Positions 46,001 to 55,865 of a stretch of DNA of 64,000 nt are shown here, piece by piece. A model generated the notes under the pieces. That model saw only the letters and a program-made list of their open reading frames with translations, was not told the DNA's origin and ran no database searches. The stretch lies in contig NZ_JAEPWN010000001.1 of assembly GCF_016654005.1 (NCBI RefSeq), forward strand, positions 1 to 64,000, written 5' to 3'. How positions within the stretch are numbered: the stretch's first letter is position 1; each line of letters begins with the position of its first letter. The DNA comes from Brevundimonas nasdae (GTDB lineage Bacteria > Pseudomonadota > Alphaproteobacteria > Caulobacterales > Caulobacteraceae). A program made the position numbers and the translations under genes.

Positions 46001-46024
46001 CCGCCGCCGGTCCTCCGGCGGCGG
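46001..46024 (+). terminator. GC-rich hairpin after the right recombinase gene
   Basis: Same perfect 10-bp stem with TCCT loop as at 3470-3493, 34 bases after the stop codon. No T-run follows. Confidence 0.4.
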
Positions 46025-46190
46025 CTCAGTTCGGGCTAACCCTTCTCCGCGAACACGCACGGCCAAACCCGGAAGTGGAAATGTGGGCCTGGAGAATGGG
46101 GCGGGGCACAGCCGACCAAACAGCGCGGAAATCCTCTCCACGGAGAGATTGCCGCGCGAGTTAACCGTCTAACTGTCTGAAAAGAGTGGC

Positions 46191-46233
46191 CAGTCTCCCC
46201 CTTCCCCGGCTGGCCGGTGAAAGGGGGAGACTG
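46191..46233. repeat. Terminal inverted repeat beside tRNA-Ala
   Basis: Identical to 3660-3702: CAGTCTCCCCCTT and AAAGGGGGAGACTG around a GC core. Read on the reverse strand it follows the tRNA, so it may also act as the tRNA terminator as well as an element end. Confidence 0.5.
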
Positions 46234-46235
46234 AT

Positions 46236-46311
<76 letters not shown>

Positions 46312-46571
46312 GGACCTTGCGGTCTGGATCGCCCGGTTCATCTTGCGATGGCCCCCGGCGAGGCGGCGGAAACTATGTCAGGCTTTTTCTAGGATCAAGC
46401 CCGTTTCGAGATTTATTTTCACATCGTTCCCGGAGGTGAAAATACGCAGGTTTTTCAAACCGAAAGGTCCGAAAGCCCTGCTGTCCCGCCGCGTTTCTCT
46501 AGCGAAAAATGCGGCGGGTGCAACAAGAAATCCGGGCCATTCTCAAAGAGCCGGTGGAAACCGGCCTCAAA

Positions 46572-46588
46572 GACGCGCGAAGCGCGTC
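46572..46588 (-). terminator. Hairpin after the TIGR02300 gene
   Basis: GACGCGC (46572-46578) and GCGCGTC (46582-46588) form a perfect 7-bp stem with a three-base loop, 17 bases past the stop of the reverse-strand gene, followed on that strand by a short T-run (TTTG). The rest of 46312-46571 holds no supported gene and should contain the tRNA promoter. Confidence 0.45.
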
Positions 46589-46605
46589 AGGCCCGAATCT
46601 CGGGA

Positions 46606-47067
46606 TCAGTCGTCGTCGCGGGTCGGCTTGGTGATTTCGTCTTCCAGCGAGTCGTCGTCTTCGTCCTCGATGAAGGGGACGGAGTCGTCATCGTCGTCGG
46701 CCAGCAGATCGTCGTCGTCGCCGTCGGTGGCGCCCATGCCGGCTTCTTCCGAAGCATCGGCGGGGGAATCATCGTCGTCGTCCGGGGTCAGAATCGGCTC
46801 GTGGCCTTCCTCGTCGATTTCCGGCGCCCGGACTTCTTCCTCCTCGTCCTCATCGGATTCGGCGGCCTTGTCCTTGACCTGATCTTCCGTGTCCTCGTCG
46901 TCGGCCGGATAGCCCGGACGGACGCGACGGCTGCGCAGCTTCAGCGCTTCTTCGGGATCAAAGTCCGTGCCGCACTTGGGGCAGTGGGCGGGACGGCGGT
47001 TCAGGTCGTAGAACTTCGCCTGACAGTTGGGGCAGACCTGCTTGGCGCCCAGTTCGGGATTGGCCAC
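46606..47067 (-). CDS. TIGR02300-family acidic zinc-ribbon protein
   Basis: Encodes 153 residues. The N-terminus has [15 protein letters not shown] and C-P-K-C-G, the zinc ribbon and FYDLN motif of the TIGR02300 family, found in Alphaproteobacteria. The rest is extremely acidic, with long runs of D and E. Function is unknown. It is divergent from aroA, the usual arrangement in this group. Confidence 0.9.
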   Translation of the reverse strand: MANPELGAKQVCPNCQAKFYDLNRRPAHCPKCGTDFDPEEALKLRSRRVRPGYPADDEDTEDQVKDKAAESDEDEEEEVRAPEIDEEGHEPILTPDDDDDSPADASEEAGMGATDGDDDDLLADDDDDSVPFIEDEDDDSLEDEITKPTRDDD

Positions 47068-47192
47068 GTGCGGACACTTTCAACGGGTTGAATTCGGGGC
47101 GGTCCCTTGCCACTCCACGGACCCGCTGTCAAAAGCCATCTTTCGCGCCGCCCGCGCGGCCCTTCCGACATTGCAGCCTCAAGCGGGTGAAA

Positions 47193-48500
47193 ATGCCTTC
47201 CCAACTGACCGCCCACCGTTCGTCCGCACTGGCCGGAAAGGTCCGTGCGCCCGGCGATAAGTCCATGTCGCACCGTTCGATGATCTTTGGCGGCATGGCC
47301 GTCGGGGTGACCACGGTCGAGGGCCTGCTGGAGGGCGATGACGTTTTGGCGAGCGCCCGCGCCGTCGAGGCTTTCGGCGCCAAGGTCGAGCGCACCGGCG
47401 AGGGCGAATGGCGGATCGAGGGGGCGGGCGGCTTCAAGACGCCCCTGTCCGTGATCGACTGCGGCAACGCCGGAACCGGGGTGCGGCTGCTGATGGGGGC
47501 GGCGGCGGGCTATCCGCTGACGGCGACCTTTGACGGCGACGCCTCCTTGCGCAAACGGCCGATGAAGCGGGTGACCGGACCCCTGGCCGACATGGGCGCG
47601 CGTTTCGGCTGGCTGGCGGCGGAAGACCGCGTGCCGGTGGCACTGACCGGCGGAACCCTGACGGGCATCGACTATGTGCAGACCGTGGCCTCGGCCCAGA
47701 TCAAGTCGGCCATCCTGCTGGCGGGCCTGAACGCCGAGGGCGTTACGACGGTGACCGAGCCGGAAAAGAGCCGCGACCACACCGAGCGGATGCTGCGGGC
47801 CTTCGGCGCCGAAGTCGTGGTCGAGGAGCAGGGCGAGGGCTGGAAGATCACGCTGAAGGGCGGCCAGCCGTTGAAGGCGACCCATGTGGCGGTGCCGGGC
47901 GATCCGTCGTCTGCGGCCTTCCCGCTGGCGGCCGGTCTGATTGTTCCGGGTTCGGAAGTGACGGTCGAGGGCGTGATGCTGAATGGCCTGCGCACCGGCC
48001 TGTTCGACACCTGGGTCGAAATGGGCGCCGACCTGACCATCAACAACCGGCGTGAAGCTGGTGGCGAGGATGTCGGCGACATCACCGCCCGCTATTCCCA
48101 GCTGAAGGGCGTCGTTGTGCCGGAAGAGCGCGCGGCGTCGATGATCGACGAATATCCGATCCTGGCGGCGACGGCGGCCTTTGCGGACGGCGTCACCGTC
48201 ATGCGCGGCGTGGGCGAGATGCGGGTCAAGGAAAGCGACCGAATCTCGCTGATGGTCGAGGGCTTGCGCGCCTGCGGCGTTCAGGTCGAGGAAGAGCCGG
48301 AAGGCTTCCTGGTCACGGGTGGACCTGTGCAGGGCGGCGCCACCGTCGCCACCGCCCATGACCACCGCATCGCCATGAGCCACCTGATCCTGGGTCTGGC
48401 CGCCGAACAGCCGGTGTCGGTGCTGGATCCTGAAATGATCGCCACCAGCTTCCCCGGCTTCGTCGACATGATCAACGGCCTGGGCGGACAGATCGACTGA
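47193..48500 (+). CDS. aroA: 3-phosphoshikimate 1-carboxyvinyltransferase (EPSP synthase)
   Basis: Encodes 435 residues from ATG 47193, a normal length for AroA. The motifs G-D-K-S-M-S-H-R near the N-terminus and [10 protein letters not shown], later K-E-S-D-R-I, identify EPSP synthase, which joins shikimate-3-phosphate and phosphoenolpyruvate in aromatic amino-acid synthesis. An earlier in-frame start at 47088 would add 35 arginine-rich residues not typical of the family. Its stop overlaps the next gene start. Confidence 0.97.
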   Translation: MPSQLTAHRSSALAGKVRAPGDKSMSHRSMIFGGMAVGVTTVEGLLEGDDVLASARAVEAFGAKVERTGEGEWRIEGAGGFKTPLSVIDCGNAGTGVRLLMGAAAGYPLTATFDGDASLRKRPMKRVTGPLADMGARFGWLAAEDRVPVALTGGTLTGIDYVQTVASAQIKSAILLAGLNAEGVTTVTEPEKSRDHTERMLRAFGAEVVVEEQGEGWKITLKGGQPLKATHVAVPGDPSSAAFPLAAGLIVPGSEVTVEGVMLNGLRTGLFDTWVEMGADLTINNRREAGGEDVGDITARYSQLKGVVVPEERAASMIDEYPILAATAAFADGVTVMRGVGEMRVKESDRISLMVEGLRACGVQVEEEPEGFLVTGGPVQGGATVATAHDHRIAMSHLILGLAAEQPVSVLDPEMIATSFPGFVDMINGLGGQID

Positions 48501-48796
48501 TGCCGGACCCCGGCCTGGGCGGGCGCAGGCGCGTCGCCTGGCTCAGTCCGCTCGTGACCCTGGTGATCGCGGTGCTGATCGGCTGGGGCTGCGTGATCGG
48601 CGCGCGCGAGGTTCTGCACGGCCTGGACATCGGCGTGCTGAACAACCGCAAGGGGCCGGACGTCCATCTGGTCGAGCGGCCGGTGATCTTCTGGGCCCTG
48701 ATCGTTTTCTATGCGACGGCCATCGTGGTCAGTGCGGGCATGGCGGTTCTGCTGGCGGCCATCGCCCTGCACGGCCTGTTCGGGCGGCGCGCCTGA
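48500..48796 (+). CDS. Small membrane protein between aroA and cmk
   Basis: Encodes 98 residues with two transmembrane helices (WLSPLVTLVIAVLIGWGCVI and FWALIVFYATAIVVSAGMAV). The ATG overlaps the aroA stop (TGATG), so it is translated with aroA. No family was recognised; it is a typical hypothetical protein of this locus. Confidence 0.75.
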   Translation: MPDPGLGGRRRVAWLSPLVTLVIAVLIGWGCVIGAREVLHGLDIGVLNNRKGPDVHLVERPVIFWALIVFYATAIVVSAGMAVLLAAIALHGLFGRRA

Positions 48797-48906
48797 CCCG
48801 GGTTTAGTCCGGGCGGCTGGATTGCCGTGATAATCCTCGCTATCTGGTTCGCCCTCTCGTGCGTTCGGGATGAAGTTTGACTGCGCCACGCGCTGCGGAG
48901 ACCTGT

Positions 48907-49551
48907 GTGACCCTGATCATCGCCGTCGACGGCCCGGCCGCCTCGGGCAAGGGCACCATCGCCGCCCGTCTGGCCCTGACCTATGGCCTGCCGCACCTGG
49001 ACACCGGATTGCTGTACCGGGCCGTGGGCGCGCGCCTGTTGGCCCAAGGGCTGTCGCTGGACGACGAGGCCGCTGCGACCGAGGCGGCGCGGGGGCTGGA
49101 TGCGTCCGGCCTGTCCGATGATCCCGGCCTGACCACGGGCGAGGCGGGCGAGGCGGCAAGTCGGGTCGCCAGCTTCACCGGCGTGCGCTCGGCCCTGCTG
49201 GACCTGCAGCAGGCGTTTGCCGCCCAGGTGGGCGGGGCGGTTCTGGACGGGCGCGACATCGGCACGGTGATCGCCCCTGACGCCCCGGCCAAGCTGTTCG
49301 TCACCGCCACGCCCGAGGTGCGCGCTGCGCGCCGCTGGAAACAGCTGGCCGCACGCGGATCGGACATCAGTTTCGAGGACATGCTGGCCGATATTCAGCG
49401 CCGAGACGAACGCGACGCCGGGCGGGGCGCGGCGCCTATGGTCCAGGCTGACGACGCGGTCTTGCTGGATACGACCGACATGGGTATAGAAGCCGCCTTC
49501 GATGCGGCCCGCCGTATCGTCGAGGCGGCGCGCGCGAAACACGGCCTTTAG
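48907..49551 (+). CDS. cmk: (d)CMP kinase
   Basis: Encodes 214 residues from GTG 48907. The P-loop is D-G-P-A-A-S-G-K-G-T; L-D-T-G-L-L-Y-R and L-D-G-R-D-I-G-T-V-I are also family motifs. Cmk phosphorylates CMP and dCMP for nucleotide supply. A TTG at 48877 could extend the N-terminus by ten residues, but the GTG places the P-loop at the usual distance from the start. It precedes rpsA, as in many bacteria. Confidence 0.95.
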   Translation: MTLIIAVDGPAASGKGTIAARLALTYGLPHLDTGLLYRAVGARLLAQGLSLDDEAAATEAARGLDASGLSDDPGLTTGEAGEAASRVASFTGVRSALLDLQQAFAAQVGGAVLDGRDIGTVIAPDAPAKLFVTATPEVRAARRWKQLAARGSDISFEDMLADIQRRDERDAGRGAAPMVQADDAVLLDTTDMGIEAAFDAARRIVEAARAKHGL

Positions 49552-49750
49552 GGCGGGTTTGGCAAATCCAACGCTCCAACCTCGGCTTCCGCGGGCGTCC
49601 TGATCGTTTCTGAACGGCCTCGCATCCTGACGACCTGACTAAATCCTTTTCCCATCGTTTCACGCGCGGCGTTCAGCCGTTCGAGAAGCGTTCACTCGCG
49701 TGAGGCTCTCCGGCCGCGCGCCCTTAGCCCCCAGGATGCTTTTCAGCTCC

Positions 49751-51454
49751 ATGACTGACACCCTCAATCCCTCGCGCGACGATTTCGCCGCGCTGCTCGA
49801 CGAACAACTCTCGGGCCGCGACTTCGGCGAAGGCCAGGTCGTTCACGGCCGCGTCGTCGGCATTGAAAAAGACATCGTCATCATCGACGTCGGTCTGAAG
49901 ACCGAAGGCCGCATCGCCATGCGCGAGTTCGGTCAAGGCGAAGACGGCGCCCTGCCCAAGGTCGGCGACAACGTCGAGGTTTACCTGGAGCGCGTCGAGA
50001 ACGCCCTGGGCGAAGCCGTCATCAGCCGCGACAAGGCTCGCCGCGAAGAAGCCTGGACCCGCCTGGAAGTCGTGTTCGCAGAAGGCCAGCCGGTCAACGG
50101 CGCCATCGTTGGCCGCGTCAAGGGCGGCTTCACCGTCGATCTGGGCGGCGCCTCGGCCTTCCTGCCCGGCTCGCAAGTCGACATCCGTCCGGTCCGCGAC
50201 GTCGGTCCGCTGATGGGCAAGGAACAGCCCTTCGCCATCCTGAAAATGGACCGTCCGCGCGGCAACATCGTCGTCTCGCGTCGCGCCATCCTGGAAGAAG
50301 CCCGCGCCGAACAGCGCACCGAGCTGGTCGGCCAGCTGCAAGAGGGTGAAATCCGCGAAGGCGTCGTCAAGAACATCACCGACTACGGTGCGTTCGTTGA
50401 CCTGGGCGGCATCGACGGCCTGCTGCACGTCACCGACATGTCGTGGAAGCGCGTCTCGCATCCGTCGCAAGTTCTGGCCGTCGGCGACACCGTCAAGGTC
50501 CAGATCGTCAAGATCAACCCGGACACCCAACGCATCTCGCTGGGCATGAAGCAACTGCAGTCGGACCCCTGGGACGGCGTGGAAGCCAAGTATCCGGTCG
50601 GCGCCAAGTACACGGGCCGCATCACCAACATCACCGACTACGGCGCCTTCGTGGAGCTGGAAGCCGGTGTCGAGGGCCTGGTGCACGTCTCGGAAATGTC
50701 CTGGACCAAGAAGAACGTCCACCCCGGCAAGATCGTCTCGACCTCGCAGGAAGTCGACGTCGTGGTTCTGGATGTCGACGCCTCCAAGCGCCGCATCTCG
50801 CTGGGCCTGAAGCAGGCTCAGGACAATCCGTGGGACGCCTTCGTCGCCAACCACCCGATCGGTTCGACCGTCGAGGGCGAAGTCAAGAACGCCACCGAGT
50901 TCGGCCTGTTCATCGGTCTGGACAACGACATCGACGGCATGGTGCACCTGTCCGACCTCGACTGGTCGGTGTCGGGTGAAGAAGCCATCCAGCGTTACCG
51001 CAAGGGCGAAATGGTCAAGGCCAAGGTCCTGGACGTCGACGTCGAGAAGGAACGCGTCTCGCTGGGCATCAAGCAGCTGGGCGGCGATCCGATCGGCGAA
51101 GGCGACACCTATCGCCGCGGCCAGCAGATCACCGTCACCGTCTCGTCGATCGAGTCGGGCGGCATCGAAGTCAAGTTCGGTGAAGACGATGCGCCGGTCA
51201 CGGCCTTCGTCCGCAAGTCGGACCTGTCGCGCGACCGTAATGAACAACGTCCGGAACGCTTCGCCGTCGGCGACCGCGTCGACGCCATGATCACCGCCGT
51301 GGACAAGGCCTCGCGCCGCATCTCGGTGTCGATCAAGGCGCTGGAAATGAAGGACGAACAGGAAGCCATCGAACAGTTCGGCTCGTCCGACTCGGGCGCT
51401 TCGCTGGGCGACATCCTGGGCGCTGCTCTGAAGAGCGCGAGCGCCAAGGACTAA
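49751..51454 (+). CDS. rpsA: 30S ribosomal protein S1
   Basis: Encodes 567 residues from ATG 49751. Six S1 RNA-binding repeats can be followed, for example G-V-V-K-N-I-T-D-Y-G-A-F-V-D-L-G and GRITNITDYGAFVELEAGVE, each with a V-H-V/L-S/T motif. S1 brings mRNA to the 30S subunit and is essential in most Gram-negatives. A strong terminator follows. The long open frame on the opposite strand is a codon-bias shadow. Confidence 0.98.
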   Translation: MTDTLNPSRDDFAALLDEQLSGRDFGEGQVVHGRVVGIEKDIVIIDVGLKTEGRIAMREFGQGEDGALPKVGDNVEVYLERVENALGEAVISRDKARREEAWTRLEVVFAEGQPVNGAIVGRVKGGFTVDLGGASAFLPGSQVDIRPVRDVGPLMGKEQPFAILKMDRPRGNIVVSRRAILEEARAEQRTELVGQLQEGEIREGVVKNITDYGAFVDLGGIDGLLHVTDMSWKRVSHPSQVLAVGDTVKVQIVKINPDTQRISLGMKQLQSDPWDGVEAKYPVGAKYTGRITNITDYGAFVELEAGVEGLVHVSEMSWTKKNVHPGKIVSTSQEVDVVVLDVDASKRRISLGLKQAQDNPWDAFVANHPIGSTVEGEVKNATEFGLFIGLDNDIDGMVHLSDLDWSVSGEEAIQRYRKGEMVKAKVLDVDVEKERVSLGIKQLGGDPIGEGDTYRRGQQITVTVSSIESGGIEVKFGEDDAPVTAFVRKSDLSRDRNEQRPERFAVGDRVDAMITAVDKASRRISVSIKALEMKDEQEAIEQFGSSDSGASLGDILGAALKSASAKD

Positions 51455-51479
51455 GCTTTTCCCGCAAGGGAGATGCTGA

Positions 51480-51515
51480 GGGCGGCGGGAGAAATCCCGC
51501 CGCCCTTCTGTTTTT
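51480..51515 (+). terminator. Rho-independent terminator after rpsA
   Basis: GGGCGGCGGGA and TCCCGCCGCCC form a perfect 11-bp stem with a four-base loop (GAAA), followed by TTCTGTTTTT. It lies 25 bases after the rpsA stop. Confidence 0.9.
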
Positions 51516-51673
51516 CAGCCTCTGGTCGTGCGGCAAAGCTTGCGATTTTCTTGCTAAAGCCGCGTGTCATTGGCGGATAAGGGCTTTTTCGCGCCGCTGA
51601 GCGAGGTTAGGGTGCAGCTTGTGGATCGTTGTCCGGCGGTGGTCCGTCCGATGCGACCCGGCAGGGGGCCTTG

Positions 51674-51964
51674 ATGATCAAGTCTGAACTGATCGAGAAG
51701 CTGGCGGCTGAAAACACCCACCTGACCCATGCGGAGGTGGAGCGGCTGGTGAATGTGATTCTGGGAAAAATGACCGAGGCGCTGTCTGACGGCGGCCGGG
51801 TCGAGCTGCGCGGTTTCGGCGCCTTTTCCGTCCGGTCGCGTCCGGCGCGTTCGGGCCGCAACCCGCGCACGGGCGAAACCGTCGAGGTGCCGGCCAAGGC
51901 CGTGCCTTTCTTTAAAAGCGGCAAGGAACTGCGTGAGCGGCTGAACGCTTCGGGTGACGCCTGA
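51674..51964 (+). CDS. ihfB: Integration host factor subunit beta
   Basis: Encodes 96 residues from ATG 51674, starting [10 protein letters not shown], with [12 protein letters not shown] and the DNA-bending arm R-N-P-R-T-G-E. IHF bends DNA in recombination, replication and transcription. Position after rpsA is the standard place for ihfB. A GTG at 51629 would add a non-conserved extension. Confidence 0.95.
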   Translation: MIKSELIEKLAAENTHLTHAEVERLVNVILGKMTEALSDGGRVELRGFGAFSVRSRPARSGRNPRTGETVEVPAKAVPFFKSGKELRERLNASGDA

Positions 51965-52009
51965 AGGCCTGCGGCCTTGCACTGAATACGACTGACCCGA
52001 GGGGAAACT

Positions 52010-52420
<411 letters not shown>

Positions 52421-52451
52421 GTCCTGGGCCGTCAGAAAGCCTGAGCGGCGC

Positions 52452-53600
52452 TCAAGCCTTCGACAGACGACCCTGCGGCGTGGCCTGGACCTGCGCGCGG
52501 CGCTTGCGGGCCGACAGGGGCGTCGGGCGGTTGCAGATGGCGTAGTCGCCGTCGAACGGGGTCGGCGCCCAGGCCGAGGCCAGTTCCGGCTCGTCGATCA
52601 CGGCATGGCCGTGGCCCCAGCCGCCCTCGCGACGGGCCGTCGCCGCCAGAGCGCCCAGGCTTTCCAGAAGCTCCGTCGTCACGACCTGCAGCCGCACCTT
52701 GGCCGCGCCCATGCCGCGGGCGTTGGCGACCAGGGCGGCGGCCAGGACCTCGATGGCCTCCGGCGCGGACTTCAGGGCGGCCAGGTCCAGAATGTCCAGA
52801 CAGGGCGGCTCGATCAGATTGTTCTTGTCCATCGACGCCATGGCGACGCCGACGATGCGGCCGTTGCGGCGCAGGCCCAGCAGCAGCGGACGCACGGTCT
52901 GATCGGGGTCGCTCATCCGCCAGCGCATCATGGCCGGGCTGCGGTCGGCCAGCAGATGGCCTTCCGCGACCAGATCGCGCCAGAAGTCGGCGTATTCGGA
53001 CCGATCCGACAGATCGCGCAGAGGGGCGATGTCGGCGGCCAGTTTCAGCGGTTCGGGGCGGAACAGCCTGCGGTTCATCAGCTGTTCGCCCAGACGCGTC
53101 GCCGCTGAGGCCGACAGGCCGCCGAACAGCTTGCGCAGCATCCGCCCCTTGGCGCAGGCCAGTTTGTCGACGATCCAGGACAGTTTCACGCTGGCGGTTT
53201 CGACCGGGAAGGGCGTCATGCCGAACTTGGGATACAGGGGCGCCGAGCGGGCGTTGGCGTTCAGGGTGTAGCGGGCGAACATGCCCTGCTGTTTGACGAA
53301 GGTGTTGATCAGGCCCCGGCTGGCGCCCTTCTGCTCGGGCGGCACGATGATCGAAAAGCCGGTCGCCCCGTGCAGGATGCGCGGGCCGTGGTGGAAACGC
53401 TGCACGAAATTGCCCAGCATGGCGACCGGCGCATCCGCTTCATCGGCGACCACCCAGCCGGACGGGGCGCCGCTGAACAGGCGCGCGGGGTTCTCATCCA
53501 GCCAACGCCAGCCGGCCTGCGAGCGCTCTGGCCATCCCACCTGGCGGTGAAGACGGTTCAGCGCGTCGAAATCCGATGGTCGAATGGGTCGGATTGGCAT
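52452..53600 (-). CDS. GNAT-like N-acetyltransferase family protein
   Basis: Encodes 382 residues. The N-terminus (M-P-I-R-P-I-R-P-S-D-F-D-A-L-N-R-L-H) and the pattern of a tryptophan-rich segment followed by G-F-S-I-I-V-P-P-E-Q-K-G-A-S-R-G suggest a GNAT acetyltransferase fold, with a second similar region later (L-R-R-N-G-R-I-V-G-V-A-M-A). The substrate is unknown. It is on its own, opposite to mscL and the peptide transporter. Confidence 0.65.
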   Translation of the reverse strand: MPIRPIRPSDFDALNRLHRQVGWPERSQAGWRWLDENPARLFSGAPSGWVVADEADAPVAMLGNFVQRFHHGPRILHGATGFSIIVPPEQKGASRGLINTFVKQQGMFARYTLNANARSAPLYPKFGMTPFPVETASVKLSWIVDKLACAKGRMLRKLFGGLSASAATRLGEQLMNRRLFRPEPLKLAADIAPLRDLSDRSEYADFWRDLVAEGHLLADRSPAMMRWRMSDPDQTVRPLLLGLRRNGRIVGVAMASMDKNNLIEPPCLDILDLAALKSAPEAIEVLAAALVANARGMGAAKVRLQVVTTELLESLGALAATARREGGWGHGHAVIDEPELASAWAPTPFDGDYAICNRPTPLSARKRRAQVQATPQGRLSKA

Positions 53601-53850
53601 GGCGGTCTCCCATTTTGAAACCCGTTCTGGCTCTCCCTTCCTTCATTGCAGACATTGGGCCATGACGGCTCGCATAGGTTGTATCAGCCGCGCGCAAACC
53701 CGCGACCACGGGTCACGCAGGGTTAGCGCTTGTAAACGAATGGGCGCGGTGGTTTTTTCCACGTTTCGCCACGGGGGCGGGAAGACGGACCTGTCCGTCT
53801 TCTCTCAATGCGACCGAGAGCCGAAAAGGCTCCGATTACAAAGGGTAGGC

Positions 53851-55782
53851 ATGAACATCGTCGTTCTTCTGGGGGTGGTCATCACCCTCGCCACGGGGAT
53901 TCCCGTGCTTCTGCAGATTCTCAGGAACCACCCGCGCGGGCTGATTATCTGCTTCTTCGCCGAAATGTGGGAGCGTTTCTCCTACTACGGCATGCGCGGC
54001 CTTCTGATCTTTTATCTGACCCAGCACTTCCTGTTCGGGGACGGCGAGGCGGGTTCGATCTACGGCTCCTACACCTCTCTGGTCTATCTGGTGCCCCTGT
54101 TGGGCGGCATCCTGGCCGACCGCTTCATCGGCACGCGCAAGGCCATCGCCTTCGGCGCCGTGCTGCTGGTCGCGGGCCACGGCATGATGGCCTTTGAAGG
54201 CAAGGACACGACCCAGAACCTGTCATATGCGGGCCAGACCTATCAGGTCGTGACCGAGGGACGCGGCGACACGGGCACACGCGGCATCATCGTCGACGGC
54301 AAGTCCTACCACTTCGACGCCGGTGAGAACGGCGGCCTGGCCATCGAGGGCCTGCCTGCGGCCTCGCCGCTGCCCGCCGAACTGGCCAAGGATTCCTACA
54401 CGCTGGAAGCCAAGCGTGATCCGCTGGGCGAGAACGTCTTCTTCCTGGCCATCTCCCTGATCATCATGGGCGTCGGCTTCCTGAAGCCCAACATCTCGAC
54501 CCTGGTCGGACAGTTGTACCCGCAGGGCGACCCGCGGCGCGATGCAGGCTTCACCCTGTACTACTACGGCATCAACCTGGGTTCGTTCTGGGCGGCGGTG
54601 CTGTGCGGACTTCTGGGTCAGACGGTCGGCTGGTGGGCGGGCTTCGGCCTGGCCGGGCTGGGCATGCTGGCGGGCCTGATCGTCTTCGTGCTGGGCAAGC
54701 CCCTGCTGCAGGGCAAGGGCGAGCCGCCGGTCGAGGGCAAGCTGAAGGCCAAGCTGCTGGGACCGATCAACCGCGAATATTCGATCTATCTTTTGGGCCT
54801 GCTGGGCGTGATCCCGGTTTGGTTCATGGTTCAGCGCAACGCCCTGGTCGGCACGGTGCTGGGCATTGCGACCATCCTGTCGTTGGCCTTCATCGGCTAT
54901 GTGATGATGAGGGTCTGCAAGACCTGGGCGGAGCGTCAGCGCATGATGCTGGCCGTGGTGCTGATCTTCGGATCGGTCATCTTCTTCACCCTGTTCGAAC
55001 AGGCCGGCACCTCGCTGAACCTGTTTGCGGACCGTAACGTCGACCTGAACCTGCTGTCCGCAGCGGTGCAGTTCGGACCCTTCACCTTCGGCACCCCGGC
55101 GCAGATCGCCGCCGCCGGTCTGGTGGGCCAGGGCATGTTCATCGACACCACGATGACCGCGTCCCAGACCCAGTCGTTCAACGCCGGCTTCATCCTGATC
55201 TTCGCGCCGATCTTTGCGGCCCTGTGGGTCAAGCTGGGCCGCGCCAAGCGTGACCCGGACCCGACCTTCAAGTTCGGTCTGGGCCTGCTGCAGGTCGGTC
55301 TGGGCTTCATGGTCGTGGTGTGGGGCGCTGGCCTGACCAACTCGGCCTTCCAGATGCCGATCGTGCTGCTGGCGCTGCTGTACATGTTCCATACGACGGG
55401 TGAGCTGTTCCTGTCGCCGGTGGGCCTGTCGCAGATCACCAAACTGTCGATGCCCCAGGTGGTCAGCTTCATGATGGCCGTCTGGTTCCTGGCCTCCTCC
55501 ATCGCCCAGTATGTCGGCGGCTGGATCGCCGGTCTGGCCGGCACGGAGACGGTCGGCGGTCAGGTGCTGAACCCGCAACTGGCGCTGCAGACCTCGCTTG
55601 AAGTGTTCGAGAAGCTGGGCTGGGCCGGTCTGGCCGCAGGCGTGCTGTTCATCATCGTCAGCTTCTTCATCAAGGGCTGGGCGAACGGCGCGAACGGCGA
55701 CAACCATCCCGGTCCCGTCCTGACCGAAGGCGGACACGAGGACGGCAACATCGCCGCCCCCCGGACTTCGACCTCGGGCTGA
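53851..55782 (+). CDS. POT-family proton-dependent oligopeptide transporter
   Basis: Encodes 643 residues from ATG 53851. The family signature E-M-W-E-R-F-S-Y-Y-G-M-R is in the first helix region, and a later P-N-I-S-T-L-V-G marks another conserved loop. About 14 membrane helices are predicted, interrupted by a soluble insertion of about 85 residues between 120 and 205. It imports di- and tripeptides with protons. A TonB receptor lies on the opposite strand next to it, with a shared terminator region. Confidence 0.92.
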   Translation: MNIVVLLGVVITLATGIPVLLQILRNHPRGLIICFFAEMWERFSYYGMRGLLIFYLTQHFLFGDGEAGSIYGSYTSLVYLVPLLGGILADRFIGTRKAIAFGAVLLVAGHGMMAFEGKDTTQNLSYAGQTYQVVTEGRGDTGTRGIIVDGKSYHFDAGENGGLAIEGLPAASPLPAELAKDSYTLEAKRDPLGENVFFLAISLIIMGVGFLKPNISTLVGQLYPQGDPRRDAGFTLYYYGINLGSFWAAVLCGLLGQTVGWWAGFGLAGLGMLAGLIVFVLGKPLLQGKGEPPVEGKLKAKLLGPINREYSIYLLGLLGVIPVWFMVQRNALVGTVLGIATILSLAFIGYVMMRVCKTWAERQRMMLAVVLIFGSVIFFTLFEQAGTSLNLFADRNVDLNLLSAAVQFGPFTFGTPAQIAAAGLVGQGMFIDTTMTASQTQSFNAGFILIFAPIFAALWVKLGRAKRDPDPTFKFGLGLLQVGLGFMVVVWGAGLTNSAFQMPIVLLALLYMFHTTGELFLSPVGLSQITKLSMPQVVSFMMAVWFLASSIAQYVGGWIAGLAGTETVGGQVLNPQLALQTSLEVFEKLGWAGLAAGVLFIIVSFFIKGWANGANGDNHPGPVLTEGGHEDGNIAAPRTSTSG

Positions 55783-55807
55783 TCCTCAAGGAACAGGCAA
55801 AAGATAA

Positions 55808-55838
55808 GGGCGGCGTCCTCGCGGACGCCGCCCTTTTT
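55808..55838 (+). terminator. Rho-independent terminator between POT and TonB receptor genes
   Basis: GGGCGGCGTCC (55808-55818) and GGACGCCGCCC (55823-55833) form a perfect 11-bp stem with TCGC loop, followed by TTTTT. It follows the POT gene and may also serve the reverse-strand TonB receptor gene. Confidence 0.9.
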
Positions 55839-55865
55839 CTGTGGCCGTGGAGTGGGGCCTTGGCT

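Noticed and set aside
47001..48383. 460-residue open frame opposite aroA
   Set aside because: Antisense shadow of a clear EPSP synthase gene.
49724..51247. 507-residue open frame opposite rpsA
   Set aside because: Shadow produced by GC-rich codon bias; rpsA on the other strand has clear S1 repeats and a terminator.
54223..55737. 504-residue open frame opposite the POT transporter gene
   Set aside because: No start signal or family resemblance; composition rich in H, Q and D as expected for an antisense shadow.
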